DNA from: an uncultured Pedobacter sp. | Lineage (GTDB): Bacteria > Bacteroidota > Bacteroidia > Sphingobacteriales > Sphingobacteriaceae | Length of the DNA: 9,281 nucleotides | Assembly: GCA_946478755.1 (NCBI GenBank) | Contig: CAMLDJ010000212.1 | Span: 1-9,281 of the forward strand | Reading direction: 5' to 3' | In this document: piece by piece, positions 1 through 6,264 of the stretch | Position numbering within the stretch: position 1 is the first letter of the stretch | How the letters are laid out: each line of letters starts with the position of its first letter | Program-made: the position numbers and the translations under genes | Notes under the pieces: generated by a model | Told to the model about the DNA's origin: nothing | Seen by the model: only the letters and a program-made list of their open reading frames with translations | Database searches by the model: none

Positions 1-584
1 GAATGAAAAGCCCCCCCCACATTGAGTTTCAACGCGCGTTTTGCACCTGCTTCTGTCAATTTCTGACAAGCCAGATCCACCCCTTCTATACTTCCTGAGA
101 TCACAATCTGTCCAGGGCAGTTATAGTTGGCCGCCACAACTACCGCTTCGATATCCTTGCATACCTGCTCCACAACTTCGTCTGCGAGCCCAAGAATCGC
201 TGCCATAGTTGAAGGCTGTATTTCACAGGCACGCTGCATCGCATTCGCGCGCGTGATCACAAGCCGTAAACCATCTTCAAATGACAATGCTGAAGCTGCA
301 ACCAGCGCAGAGAACTCACCCAGAGAGTGCCCGGCTACCATATCAGGCTTGAAATCATCACCCAGTGTCTTTGCTGAAATTACGGAATGAAGAAATATTG
401 CCGGTTGTGTAACATTCGTTTGTTTAAGTTCTTCATCGGTACCAGAGAACATGATATCGCTGATACGGAAGCCAATAATTTCATTTGCCTGCTCAAATAA
501 TGCTTTTGCTGCTTCATTTTCATAGAGCGCTTTGCCCATGCCCGGAAACTGAGCGCCCTGTCCTGGAAATATATATGCTTTCAT
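1..584 (-). CDS. fabD: Malonyl-CoA:ACP transacylase FabD, C-terminus cut by window edge
   Basis: FabD moves malonyl from CoA to acyl carrier protein, which supplies the extender unit for fatty-acid synthesis in the cytoplasm. I translated this frame from the ATG at 584-582. It opens MKAYIFPGQGAQFPGMG, with the family's GQG loop at Q9. The nucleophile elbow is GHSLGE with catalytic Ser87, and Arg112 sits where FabD binds the malonyl carboxylate. It ends in GGAFHS, in which His194 is the catalytic histidine. The window stops two bases after that codon, so about 100 of the usual ~300 residues are missing, and this is truncation by the window rather than a broken gene. The leader is A-rich with no Shine-Dalgarno, as is normal in Bacteroidota. 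It lies 64 bases downstream of folE on the same strand. A run of eight G on the coding strand (positions 11-18) encodes the Gly-Gly before the histidine. Confidence 0.96.
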   Translation of the reverse strand, partial: MKAYIFPGQGAQFPGMGKALYENEAAKALFEQANEIIGFRISDIMFSGTDEELKQTNVTQPAIFLHSVISAKTLGDDFKPDMVAGHSLGEFSALVAASALSFEDGLRLVITRANAMQRACEIQPSTMAAILGLADEVVEQVCKDIEAVVVAANYNCPGQIVISGSIEGVDLACQKLTEAGAKRALKLNVGGAFH

Positions 585-613
585 TTTTTTATTATCTATT
601 TTTTTTGATTAAA

Positions 614-634
614 GGTCAAGGTACGTACGGTCAA
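614..634. repeat. Short palindrome GTACGTAC flanked by GGTCAA direct repeats, upstream of fabD
   Basis: In the 64-base folE-fabD gap, GGTCAA occurs at 614-619 and again at 629-634 (15-base period). The self-complementary octamer GTACGTAC (621-628) lies between them. The arrangement could be a small operator before fabD, but the motifs are short and I know no regulator that binds this combination. I found no convincing -33/-7 promoter pair in the gap. The rest is A/T-rich leader next to the fabD start. Confidence 0.3.
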
Positions 635-648
635 AGACAAGGGTTTCA

Positions 649-1281
649 CTAATGCAAAGTAGCGGTAATTAACCTTAAAAATTCTGCTCTTGTTTTTTCT
701 TTCGCAAACTCGCCGGTGAAGGCCGAGGTGGTCGTTACTGAATTTTGCTTTTGTATTCCCCTCATGGCCATGCACAAGTGCTTACATTCTATCACGACCG
801 CCACACCGGCAGGCATCAGGGTGTCCTGGATGCAATCCTTAATCTCATTAGTTAAGCGTTCCTGTACCTGTAATCTGCGTGCAAAGGCGTCAACAACCCG
901 CGGTATTTTGCTGAGACCAACAATATGTCCGTTTGGAATATAAGCCACATGGGCTTTGCCAAAAAACGGAAGCATATGGTGTTCACACATGGAAAAAACC
1001 TCTATGTCCTTTACCACAACCATCTGACTGTAATCTTCCTTAAACATGGCTGAGCGCAACATCTCCGAAGGATTCTGGTCATAACCGTGTGTAAGGTACT
1101 GTAATGCCTTCGCTACGCGTTCAGGGGTCTTTAGCAATCCTTCACGTGCCGGATTTTCCCCAAGCTGAGCCAGAATATCTTTATAATGATGTGCTACAGC
1201 AGCGATTTTACCTTCGTTATAACGGTCGATTTTAATGTAACCGTTATCTTCCTCATCAAAATGATCTGTGTAATTGTTCAT
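649..1281 (-). CDS. folE: GTP cyclohydrolase I (FolE type 1A)
   Basis: The enzyme opens the guanine ring of GTP and forms 7,8-dihydroneopterin triphosphate plus formate, the first step to folate and biopterin. The 210 residues match the usual length (about 200-220). The zinc and active-site motif [10 protein letters not shown] gives Cys99 and His102 as zinc ligands, with His101 next to them. The third ligand, Cys170, lies in [10 protein letters not shown] with catalytic His168. The segment [23 protein letters not shown] (124-146) and the [11 protein letters not shown] stretch near the C-terminus are family hallmarks. All three zinc ligands are present, so this is the zinc-dependent type rather than the FolE2 family. 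The gene begins 8 bases after the PTPS/QueD-family gene ends, so the two are almost certainly co-transcribed and act in sequence. Confidence 0.97.
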   Translation of the reverse strand: MNNYTDHFDEEDNGYIKIDRYNEGKIAAVAHHYKDILAQLGENPAREGLLKTPERVAKALQYLTHGYDQNPSEMLRSAMFKEDYSQMVVVKDIEVFSMCEHHMLPFFGKAHVAYIPNGHIVGLSKIPRVVDAFARRLQVQERLTNEIKDCIQDTLMPAGVAVVIECKHLCMAMRGIQKQNSVTTTSAFTGEFAKEKTRAEFLRLITATLH

Positions 1282-1289
1282 ATGTACAG

Positions 1290-1703
1290 TTATTGACCGA
1301 AATACTCCACAAAGTTGTTTTCAGTCTCGTAAATTTTTATGCTGTGTAACTGAGCTCCTGATGTTGCAATCTGATTAACCAATTGATCCCAGATGGCAAT
1401 CGCCAGGTTTTCCGTTGAAGCTAGCTTGCCCTTCATAAAATCAACATCCAGGTTCAGGTTTTTATGATCAATCTTATCGACCACAGAGGTATTGGTAATT
1501 TCCTTAAGCCACTTCAGATCTACCAGGAAACCGGTCTCGGGATTAACCTCTCCTTTCACTGTTACATAAAGCTGATAATTATGCCCGTGCCAGTTTGGAT
1601 TGGCACATCCACCATACACTTCGATATTTTTATCTTCCGTCCAATCGGGTCTGGACAGTTTATGCGCTGCATTAAATGATGCTTTTCTGGTTATATAAAT
1701 CAT
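1290..1703 (-). CDS. 6-pyruvoyltetrahydropterin synthase / 6-carboxytetrahydropterin synthase (QueD) family
   Basis: This family acts on dihydroneopterin triphosphate, the product of the adjacent folE. It yields either 6-pyruvoyltetrahydropterin (biopterin route) or 6-carboxytetrahydropterin (queuosine route). In the 137 residues, His14 (NAAHKL), His39 and His41 (WHGHNY) are the zinc ligands and Cys33 is the catalytic cysteine. The Asp-His pair is in DKIDHKNL (Asp79, His80), and the pterin-anchoring glutamate is in the IYETENN stretch (Glu126). Cysteine and HGH are five residues apart (CANPNWHGH), as in animal PTPS, whereas typical QueD has three. The following [12 protein letters not shown] also reads like animal PTPS. 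I therefore lean to PTPS, but an automatic annotation may say QueD, and many such enzymes are promiscuous. No queC or queE lies in the window. A Bacteroidota-type -7 element precedes it. Confidence 0.93.
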   Translation of the reverse strand: MIYITRKASFNAAHKLSRPDWTEDKNIEVYGGCANPNWHGHNYQLYVTVKGEVNPETGFLVDLKWLKEITNTSVVDKIDHKNLNLDVDFMKGKLASTENLAIAIWDQLVNQIATSGAQLHSIKIYETENNFVEYFGQ

Positions 1704-1721
1704 TCTCTGTTATATTCTTGA

Positions 1722-1729
1722 CAAATATA
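1722..1729 (-). promoter_or_regulatory. Candidate Bacteroidota -7 promoter element for the PTPS-folE pair
   Basis: On the minus strand these bases read TATATTTG, an exact match to the Bacteroidota -7 consensus TAnnTTTG. The element lies 18 bases upstream of the PTPS-family start codon, giving a leader of roughly a dozen bases. I do not see a good TTG at the -33 position. The tandem GGTTAAA repeats sit there instead, so the promoter may depend on an activator. A single eight-base match can arise by chance in AT-rich DNA. Confidence 0.45.
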
Positions 1730-1732
1730 CGC

Positions 1733-1758
1733 AGAAAGGTTAAAGTAGAAAGGTTAAA
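1733..1758. repeat. Perfect tandem 12-base direct repeat in the divergent PTPS/mqnB promoter region
   Basis: AGAAAGGTTAAA occurs at 1733-1744 and, without mismatch, at 1747-1758 (14-base period). It fills most of the space between the PTPS -7 candidate and the mqnB start at 1776. Two identical head-to-tail sites in a 72-base divergent promoter suggest a binding site for a regulator of one or both transcripts. A recent small duplication is the plain alternative. I do not recognise the motif. Confidence 0.5.
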
Positions 1759-1775
1759 TATCTAACTTAGCTATC

Positions 1776-2408
1776 ATGAAGATTCTTTTGGTCGCAGCAA
1801 CAAGGGCAGAAATAGCATTATTAATGACGCATTTTCATTTGCCGCAACATGATTTTGTAAAAACAAAAGAGTTTGACCTGCTGATTACCGGAGTGGGGAT
1901 GACCGCTACGGCCTTTGCGCTGGGAAAGCACCTGTCGGCAAATTATAAGCTCGTTTTGAATCTCGGCATTGCCGGAGCTTTTAACCGTAGCATGCCGCTG
2001 GCAACGGTTGTAAACGTCACAACTGATGAATTTGCAGAGCTGGGCGCTGAAAATGGTGATAGCTTCTTAAGTATTGATGAACTTGGTTTTGGAAAAGCTA
2101 AATACACTGCGAGAAACAATTTGCTCCATAGTGCGGTAGAAGAACTCCAAAAGGTACATGGGATCACGGTAAACCGCGTCCATGGAAATGAAAACAGCAT
2201 CATTAAAGCGCTTGAGCAATCCAACCCCGCTATCGAAAGTATGGAAGGTGCTGCAGTGCTTTACTGCTGTGAGCAGGCTGCCCTGCCCTGTCTGCAGATC
2301 CGCAGCATTTCCAACTACGTTGAGGTGAGGAACAAAGAAACCTGGCAAATCGGACCTGCCATAAAAAGCCTTAATGAATGGGCGATTAGATTTTTGACAA
2401 ATACATAA
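1776..2408 (+). CDS. mqnB: Futalosine hydrolase
   Basis: MqnB splits futalosine into hypoxanthine and dehypoxanthine futalosine, the second step of the futalosine route to menaquinone. The 210-residue protein has the phosphorylase/nucleosidase fold of MTA/SAH nucleosidases. It shows MKILLVAATRAEI with Glu12 in the place of the nucleosidase acid-base glutamate, the beta-strand motifs ITGVGMTATA and NLGIAGAF, and the ribose-binding ESMEGAA with Glu157. Where MTA/SAH nucleosidases have a catalytic Asp after Ile-Ser, this protein has Asn180 (RSISNYVEVRNKETW). That pattern and the trailing Arg/Trp are what I know of MqnB. mqnD follows on the same strand, which supports the assignment over a plain MTA/SAH nucleosidase. 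The ATG is preceded by AT-rich leader with no Shine-Dalgarno and by the tandem repeat at 1733-1758. Confidence 0.9.
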   Translation: MKILLVAATRAEIALLMTHFHLPQHDFVKTKEFDLLITGVGMTATAFALGKHLSANYKLVLNLGIAGAFNRSMPLATVVNVTTDEFAELGAENGDSFLSIDELGFGKAKYTARNNLLHSAVEELQKVHGITVNRVHGNENSIIKALEQSNPAIESMEGAAVLYCCEQAALPCLQIRSISNYVEVRNKETWQIGPAIKSLNEWAIRFLTNT

Positions 2409-2453
2409 CGAACCATTTTGCTTTAGCCGTTACCTTTACTCTATGAACCCGAC

Positions 2454-2502
2454 ATAATTAAAATAATTATTAAGCGCACAAGCCTATAATTATTTTAATT
2501 AT
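2454..2502. promoter_or_regulatory. Paired AT-only palindromes forming a 17-base perfect inverted repeat upstream of mqnD
   Basis: ATAATTAAAATAATTAT (2454-2470) and ATAATTATTTTAATTAT (2486-2502) are exact reverse complements separated by 15 bases. Each arm is itself a palindrome (ATAATTA, three bases, TAATTAT), so the motif appears four times. The arm centres are 32 bases apart, about three helical turns, which suits two regulator dimers on one face of the DNA. As RNA, the arms could pair with each other. Alternatively the second arm could close a hairpin extended by AAGCCT (2480-2485) and AGGCTT (2506-2511). There is no following T-tract and the stem is pure A-U, so it is not a normal terminator. 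An operator or leader switch is inference. Confidence 0.6.
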
Positions 2503-2544
2503 CAAAGGCTTCATCGGACACCTGAAAAAACAATATATAAATAG

Positions 2545-3390
2545 ATGAAACTTAGTCTCGGCTTTTCCCCTTGCCCCAACGATACTTTTATATTTGATGC
2601 CCTGATCCATCATAAAATTGACACAGAAGGTCTGGAATTTACCGTCTCTTTCGACGATGTGGAAACCCTGAATCAAAAAGCATTCCGGGGAGAACTGGAC
2701 ATCACTAAGCTCAGTTTTCACGCTTTTGCTTATGTACACGAGCAATATGCCTTGCTTGATTCTGGTAGTGCGCTTGGTTTTGGCGTAGGCCCTTTACTAA
2801 TCTGCCATAATGAAGCACTTCGTCAAAAAAAAACCTATTCAGATGCGGCGTATACAGTTGGCATACCCGGCAGGTATACGACTGCCAATTTTTTATTGGG
2901 CATTGCATTCCCCCATTTAACCGATAAACAGGAAATGCTTTTCTCGGAAATAGAAACGGCCTTACTGGAAGATAAGATTGATCTCGGATTGATCATTCAC
3001 GAAAACAGGTTTACTTACGCAGAAAAAGGATTATATAAAATCTTAGATCTGGGTAATTACTGGGAACAGCTAACCGGATGTGCCATCCCTTTGGGAGGCA
3101 TCGTGATCAACAGGAATCTTGATCAGGAAGTTAAAGAAAAAGTGAACAGACTGATTAAAAAATCAGTAGAATTTGCATTTGCCAACCCGAAATCAGGCCT
3201 GGAATTCATCAGGCAGCACGCACAGGAAATGAGTGAGGAAGTTATGTATAAGCATATTGACCTATACGTAAATCAATACAGCATTGAACTAGGAACAGAA
3301 GGCAGAAAAGCGATTGATGGCTTGTTTACAATGGCTCAGGAAAAAGGCCTGATCGCACCGATTAAGCAGGCTATATACTTAATACCCTAA
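2545..3390 (+). CDS. mqnD: 1,4-dihydroxy-6-naphthoate synthase
   Basis: MqnD turns cyclic dehypoxanthine futalosine into 1,4-dihydroxy-6-naphthoate, the ring that is then prenylated and methylated to menaquinone. The 281 residues fit the family (about 270-285). The N-terminus LGFSPCPNDTFIFDALIH is the family signature. ITKLSFHAFAY, the GFGVGPLLI strand and the PGRYTTANFLL loop mark the two lobes of its periplasmic-binding-protein-like fold. His152 in GLIIHENRFTY matches the proposed catalytic histidine. mqnB lies 136 bases upstream; mqnA, mqnC and mqnE are not in the window, and genes of this pathway are often scattered. The stop codon overlaps that of the convergent lipoprotein gene by 4 bases. 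The leader lacks a Shine-Dalgarno and contains the palindrome pair at 2454-2502. Confidence 0.95.
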   Translation: MKLSLGFSPCPNDTFIFDALIHHKIDTEGLEFTVSFDDVETLNQKAFRGELDITKLSFHAFAYVHEQYALLDSGSALGFGVGPLLICHNEALRQKKTYSDAAYTVGIPGRYTTANFLLGIAFPHLTDKQEMLFSEIETALLEDKIDLGLIIHENRFTYAEKGLYKILDLGNYWEQLTGCAIPLGGIVINRNLDQEVKEKVNRLIKKSVEFAFANPKSGLEFIRQHAQEMSEEVMYKHIDLYVNQYSIELGTEGRKAIDGLFTMAQEKGLIAPIKQAIYLIP

Positions 3391-3764
3391 TTACAGGGGC
3401 CATCCGGTATGTCTTTTGTGATCTTTAACAATTTGGTCACTACAAGCGTAGAGTCGAAATCGGCTGACATACTTAAGCTGTCAGATTTTACAGGGTGGCA
3501 TTCCACTTCTATATAAACAGGCTCATAGGGCTTTTCGAAATTTAAGTCGTTGTAAGCCAATTCAAGTGTCTTCGCACTGTCGGCAACCCAGTATTCCGTT
3601 CCTTCTTCACATTCGGTAAAGGATTTAATCTCTGGCCCGCAGGTGTACAGTCCTTTCATTACCCGCGTAACCTTCTCTTGTGCAGGGTCAGGCCTGGAGT
3701 TACAAGCTGCTGCAGCGACGAGAATCACTACGATCAAAAATAGTTGACTTTTAAAGATGTTCAT
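3387..3764 (-). CDS. Small lipoprotein resembling the C-terminal domain of NlpE
   Basis: A 125-residue protein. It starts with a charged residue, a hydrophobic core (about 8-20) and a signal-peptidase II site ending in Ala-Ala-Ala-Cys21, which predicts a lipidated mature form of about 105 residues. The mature part carries four further cysteines (42, 52, 89, 124), possibly two disulfides. The stretch GLYTCGPEIKSFTECEEG, then YWVADSAKTLELAY and EPVYIEVECH (38-90), recalls from memory the C-terminal OB-like domain of the envelope-stress/copper lipoprotein NlpE, which has a similar F-T-x-C-x-x-G and L-E-x-A-Y pattern. The N-terminal NlpE domain is absent. It is the last gene of the minus-strand operon, 3 bases after the LolC/E-like permease. 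Lipoprotein is firm; NlpE kinship is moderate; function unknown. Confidence 0.8.
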   Translation of the reverse strand: MNIFKSQLFLIVVILVAAAACNSRPDPAQEKVTRVMKGLYTCGPEIKSFTECEEGTEYWVADSAKTLELAYNDLNFEKPYEPVYIEVECHPVKSDSLSMSADFDSTLVVTKLLKITKDIPDGPCN

Positions 3765-3767
3765 GAT

Positions 3768-5003
3768 TTAGAGATCTTGATTTAAATGGTTTATCTTCTT
3801 TACACTTAAATTAGATGACAAAGCTGATGCCATAAAAGAGAAAATACTAACTGTTAAAAACACCAGCAGGAAATCTTTCCATTTTAATGCCACAGGGTAA
3901 GCATTGGTAATGACAAGATTGTCCTCTGACATTTTTATTAATCCGAACTTTTGTTGCAGCAGACAAAAGATCAGGCCAATGATCAAACCGGAAATGCATC
4001 CGGCCATGGTGATCATCATCCCTTCGAAAAGGAAAATACGCTTGATTAAATTCTTCCCTGCTCCCAAGCTACTGAGAATGGCAATATCTTTTAGCTTATC
4101 AATGACAAGCATGGTTAATGAGCCAATGATATTAAATATGGCAATAATCAAAATAAAGGTCAGAATGATATATACTGCCCATTTTTCACTTCCTAAGATA
4201 TTATACAATACCTTATTCTGTTGTATCCTGTCCTTTATTTCAAAGTCCTTTCCAATTTTCTTTTCGATAGCTGCTTTGAACTGATCGGGATCGATGCCCT
4301 CCTTCAGATTAATTTCAATAGAGGAAACCCTTACCGGTTCCTCCAGGAGCTTCCGGGCAAATCTTAAAGGAACAATAGCTACGTTATCAAAGTCCTGCTG
4401 GACTTCAAAAATACCGGATACAGGAATGGAAAGAATGATAAAGTCATCTGCCGGATTGATCGAGCCGGAACGATTGCCCTTCTTTTTTGGTGAAAAAACC
4501 TGGAGTGGGTTGAAGGGATCTGTGGTATTTACCATTAAGAAAGTCTGGATCGCTGAACCGATAACCGCATAATTCAAGCTCTTATTCTCTAATGTAAATT
4601 CACCGTCGATGATGATGCTGTCCAGCCGGTTATTCTTTAAATAATCCGTGCTTACCCCTTTCACCAGTCCTACGGACTGCTTATCGTTATACCTGAGCAA
4701 GGCATTCTCGGACAGCACTTCTGTGAAGGAATAAATGCCCTGTTCTTTTCTTAATTCCTTAAAATACGTGGTATTGGGATCAAATGTTTTCCCCTGAACC
4801 GGCGCAACCACAATTTGAGGGGTGATGGTATTAAACATTTTTAACACGACCTCTTCAAAGCCATTAAATACCGATAAGATAATGATCAAAGCGGCGCTAC
4901 CGACAAAAACACCTGCTACTGAAATGGTAGAGATGATGTTGATGGCATTGGTAGACTTTTTTGCAAAAAGATACCTGCGGGCTATGTAAAATGGCGTATT
5001 CAA
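3768..5003 (-). CDS. LolC/LolE-like (FtsX/MacB-type) ABC transporter permease
   Basis: A 411-residue inner-membrane subunit of the family that extracts lipoproteins from the inner membrane for delivery to the outer membrane. Topology is the four-helix FtsX type: helix 1 at about 24-46, a large periplasmic domain (about 50-270), then helices at about 275-300, 328-350 and 377-397. MNTPFYIARRYLFAKKSTNAINIIS at the N-terminus and DKLKDIAILSSLGAG (302-316), the cytoplasmic loop that contacts the ATPase, are characteristic. The start codon is TTG (5003-5001): an in-frame TAA lies just upstream and the next ATG would remove helix 1. No ATPase (LolD) gene is in the window, so it must be encoded elsewhere. 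It lies between an MBL hydrolase (12-base gap) and a lipoprotein gene (3-base gap). Confidence 0.92.
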   Translation of the reverse strand: MNTPFYIARRYLFAKKSTNAINIISTISVAGVFVGSAALIIILSVFNGFEEVVLKMFNTITPQIVVAPVQGKTFDPNTTYFKELRKEQGIYSFTEVLSENALLRYNDKQSVGLVKGVSTDYLKNNRLDSIIIDGEFTLENKSLNYAVIGSAIQTFLMVNTTDPFNPLQVFSPKKKGNRSGSINPADDFIILSIPVSGIFEVQQDFDNVAIVPLRFARKLLEEPVRVSSIEINLKEGIDPDQFKAAIEKKIGKDFEIKDRIQQNKVLYNILGSEKWAVYIILTFILIIAIFNIIGSLTMLVIDKLKDIAILSSLGAGKNLIKRIFLFEGMMITMAGCISGLIIGLIFCLLQQKFGLIKMSEDNLVITNAYPVALKWKDFLLVFLTVSIFSFMASALSSNLSVKKINHLNQDL

Positions 5004-5015
5004 TATTTAAGCTAT

Positions 5016-5657
5016 TTACTTAAGCAAAAAGGGATTATGCTGTTTCTCAAAACCTATTGTTGTAGATTGACCATGACCGGGATAAACTCTGCAATCATCC
5101 GGCAATATAAACAAGTTATTTTTGATACTGTTGATTAATTGTAAATGATTACCTCCTGGAAGATCTGTCCGCCCGATACTGGAATAGAACAAAACGTCTC
5201 CACCAATTAAAAAATTGTCCGAGGGCGCATAAAAACATAAGTGAGCAGGGGAATGACCGGGGGCAAAAATCAGCTCGAGCTGACTGTTACCAAATTGTAC
5301 CCGGCCAGCTTCAGGTAAAAACACCTCTGGTTCCGGCGAAAGCTCGTAATTCAATCCCATTTGCGGTACATAGCCAGGTATGGCCTGCAATACATATAAT
5401 TCCCCCTTGTGAAACTGAGGCTTTAACCCCCACTGGTCGTAAACAAACTTATTGCCAAATACATGGTCGTAATGGCAATGCGTATTGAGCAAAAGCACCG
5501 GATTCAGACCTTTCTCTTTAATAAAGCTCACCATGACATTCTGCTCTGCAGCATCATACATTCCCGGATCAATGATCACACATTCATTGGTTTCATCAAA
5601 CAGGACATAAGTGTTTTCACTTACAGGGTTAAAGGTAAATTGTTTAATACTTATCAT
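5016..5657 (-). CDS. MBL-fold metallo-hydrolase, glyoxalase II-like
   Basis: A 213-residue cytoplasmic protein of the metallo-beta-lactamase fold. It has the full binuclear metal site: THCHYDHVFGN gives His60, His62, Asp64 and His65; PGHSPAHL gives His135; IGGDVLF gives Asp154; and PGHGQST gives His195. SIGRTDLPGG (160-169) is typical of the compact bacterial YcbL-like hydroxyacylglutathione-hydrolase subgroup, which lacks the C-terminal substrate-binding domain of true glyoxalase II. Thioester or related ester hydrolysis is therefore likely, but the substrate cannot be read from sequence. It sits 21 bases downstream of gldD and 12 bases upstream of the permease gene, within the operon. No link to its envelope-related neighbours is evident. 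Confidence 0.93.
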   Translation of the reverse strand: MISIKQFTFNPVSENTYVLFDETNECVIIDPGMYDAAEQNVMVSFIKEKGLNPVLLLNTHCHYDHVFGNKFVYDQWGLKPQFHKGELYVLQAIPGYVPQMGLNYELSPEPEVFLPEAGRVQFGNSQLELIFAPGHSPAHLCFYAPSDNFLIGGDVLFYSSIGRTDLPGGNHLQLINSIKNNLFILPDDCRVYPGHGQSTTIGFEKQHNPFLLK

Positions 5658-5678
5658 AAGCCGTACTGATCTTTAAAA

Positions 5679-6263
5679 TTAATTCTTCCATTTAAATGTA
5701 CTGATCATCCGGTCCAGGTCTTTTTTTATAAAGCTGACGACTGGCTGAATGGAGTCGTAACGAGGCTTTTCATGGAAATACAATGCAGCCCTGAAATAAT
5801 GCTTCAGGCTATCTGTTAAAAAGAACTGAACAGAAGATGCTGTATTGCCTTCTATTGCGTAATAGACACCATAAACCTTCTTTTCCGGATAATTAATGAT
5901 CTTCTGGTCAATCGCATTGGCCTTTACCGTATGCTTAAAGGCAAACGTCCTGGCATCCTCCACCAGATTTTCATATTCTTTTTTTGAAGTGATGTCGTAA
6001 TAGGTGATATGCAACCGGCCGTTGAACTGTGGAAAGTTCAGGTTATACCAGCAGGGTTCCGCACCGGGACTGGGATCGGCCACCATATTGGCATAATCTG
6101 GATACTCGAAGGAAAACGGACATCCATTGTGATATATCTGATAAGATTTCTTCGGAAAATCTATTCTAAAATAGCCCCTTGGTTTAGGCGTGTAGCTATT
6201 GCTGTTACAGGCAGAGACAGCCAGTAAACATACACATGCAAAAAGAAAAAGATACGTTTTCAT
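5679..6263 (-). CDS. gldD: Gliding-motility-associated lipoprotein GldD
   Basis: GldD is a lipoprotein found across Bacteroidota and needed for gliding in flavobacteria, where it is tied to the type IX secretion/gliding machinery; its biochemical role is unknown. The 194 residues start with a signal peptide (MKTYLFLFACVCLLAVSAC) with lipobox Cys19. The conserved YTPKPRGYFRIDFPKKSY follows, then a YxFEYPDYA-like segment, CWYNLNFPQFNG (71-82), and YYAIEGNTASSVQFFLTDS with FRAALYF. I chose the ATG at 6263. A longer reading frame exists to 6323, but its extra 20 residues would precede the signal peptide and lie inside aroE. One base separates the aroE stop from this start, so translation is probably coupled. 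gldE, often adjacent in flavobacteria, is absent here. Confidence 0.93.
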   Translation of the reverse strand: MKTYLFLFACVCLLAVSACNSNSYTPKPRGYFRIDFPKKSYQIYHNGCPFSFEYPDYANMVADPSPGAEPCWYNLNFPQFNGRLHITYYDITSKKEYENLVEDARTFAFKHTVKANAIDQKIINYPEKKVYGVYYAIEGNTASSVQFFLTDSLKHYFRAALYFHEKPRYDSIQPVVSFIKKDLDRMISTFKWKN

Positions 6264-6264
6264 C

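Noticed and set aside
127..390. 87-residue open frame on the plus strand near the left edge
   Set aside because: It is antisense to fabD, whose catalytic motifs on the minus strand are all present; composition is low-complexity Ala/Ser/Thr.
1718..1748. TTG plus TAAAGTAG as an mqnB promoter
   Set aside because: The TTG (1718-1720) has suitable spacing, but the -7 candidate matches TAnnTTTG at only four of six defined positions, too weak to list.
2454..2502. The AT-rich inverted repeat read as the mqnB terminator
   Set aside because: The stem contains no G-C pair, lies 45 bases past the mqnB stop, and is followed by CAAAGG rather than a T-run.
2470..2745. 91-residue minus-strand open frame over the mqnD leader
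   Set aside because: It overlaps the mqnD N-terminus and the palindromes, has no recognisable domain, and reads as a shadow frame.
3385..3398. CCCT/AGGG hairpin at the mqnD/lipoprotein junction as a terminator
   Set aside because: The stem is only four base pairs and no T-tract follows on either strand.
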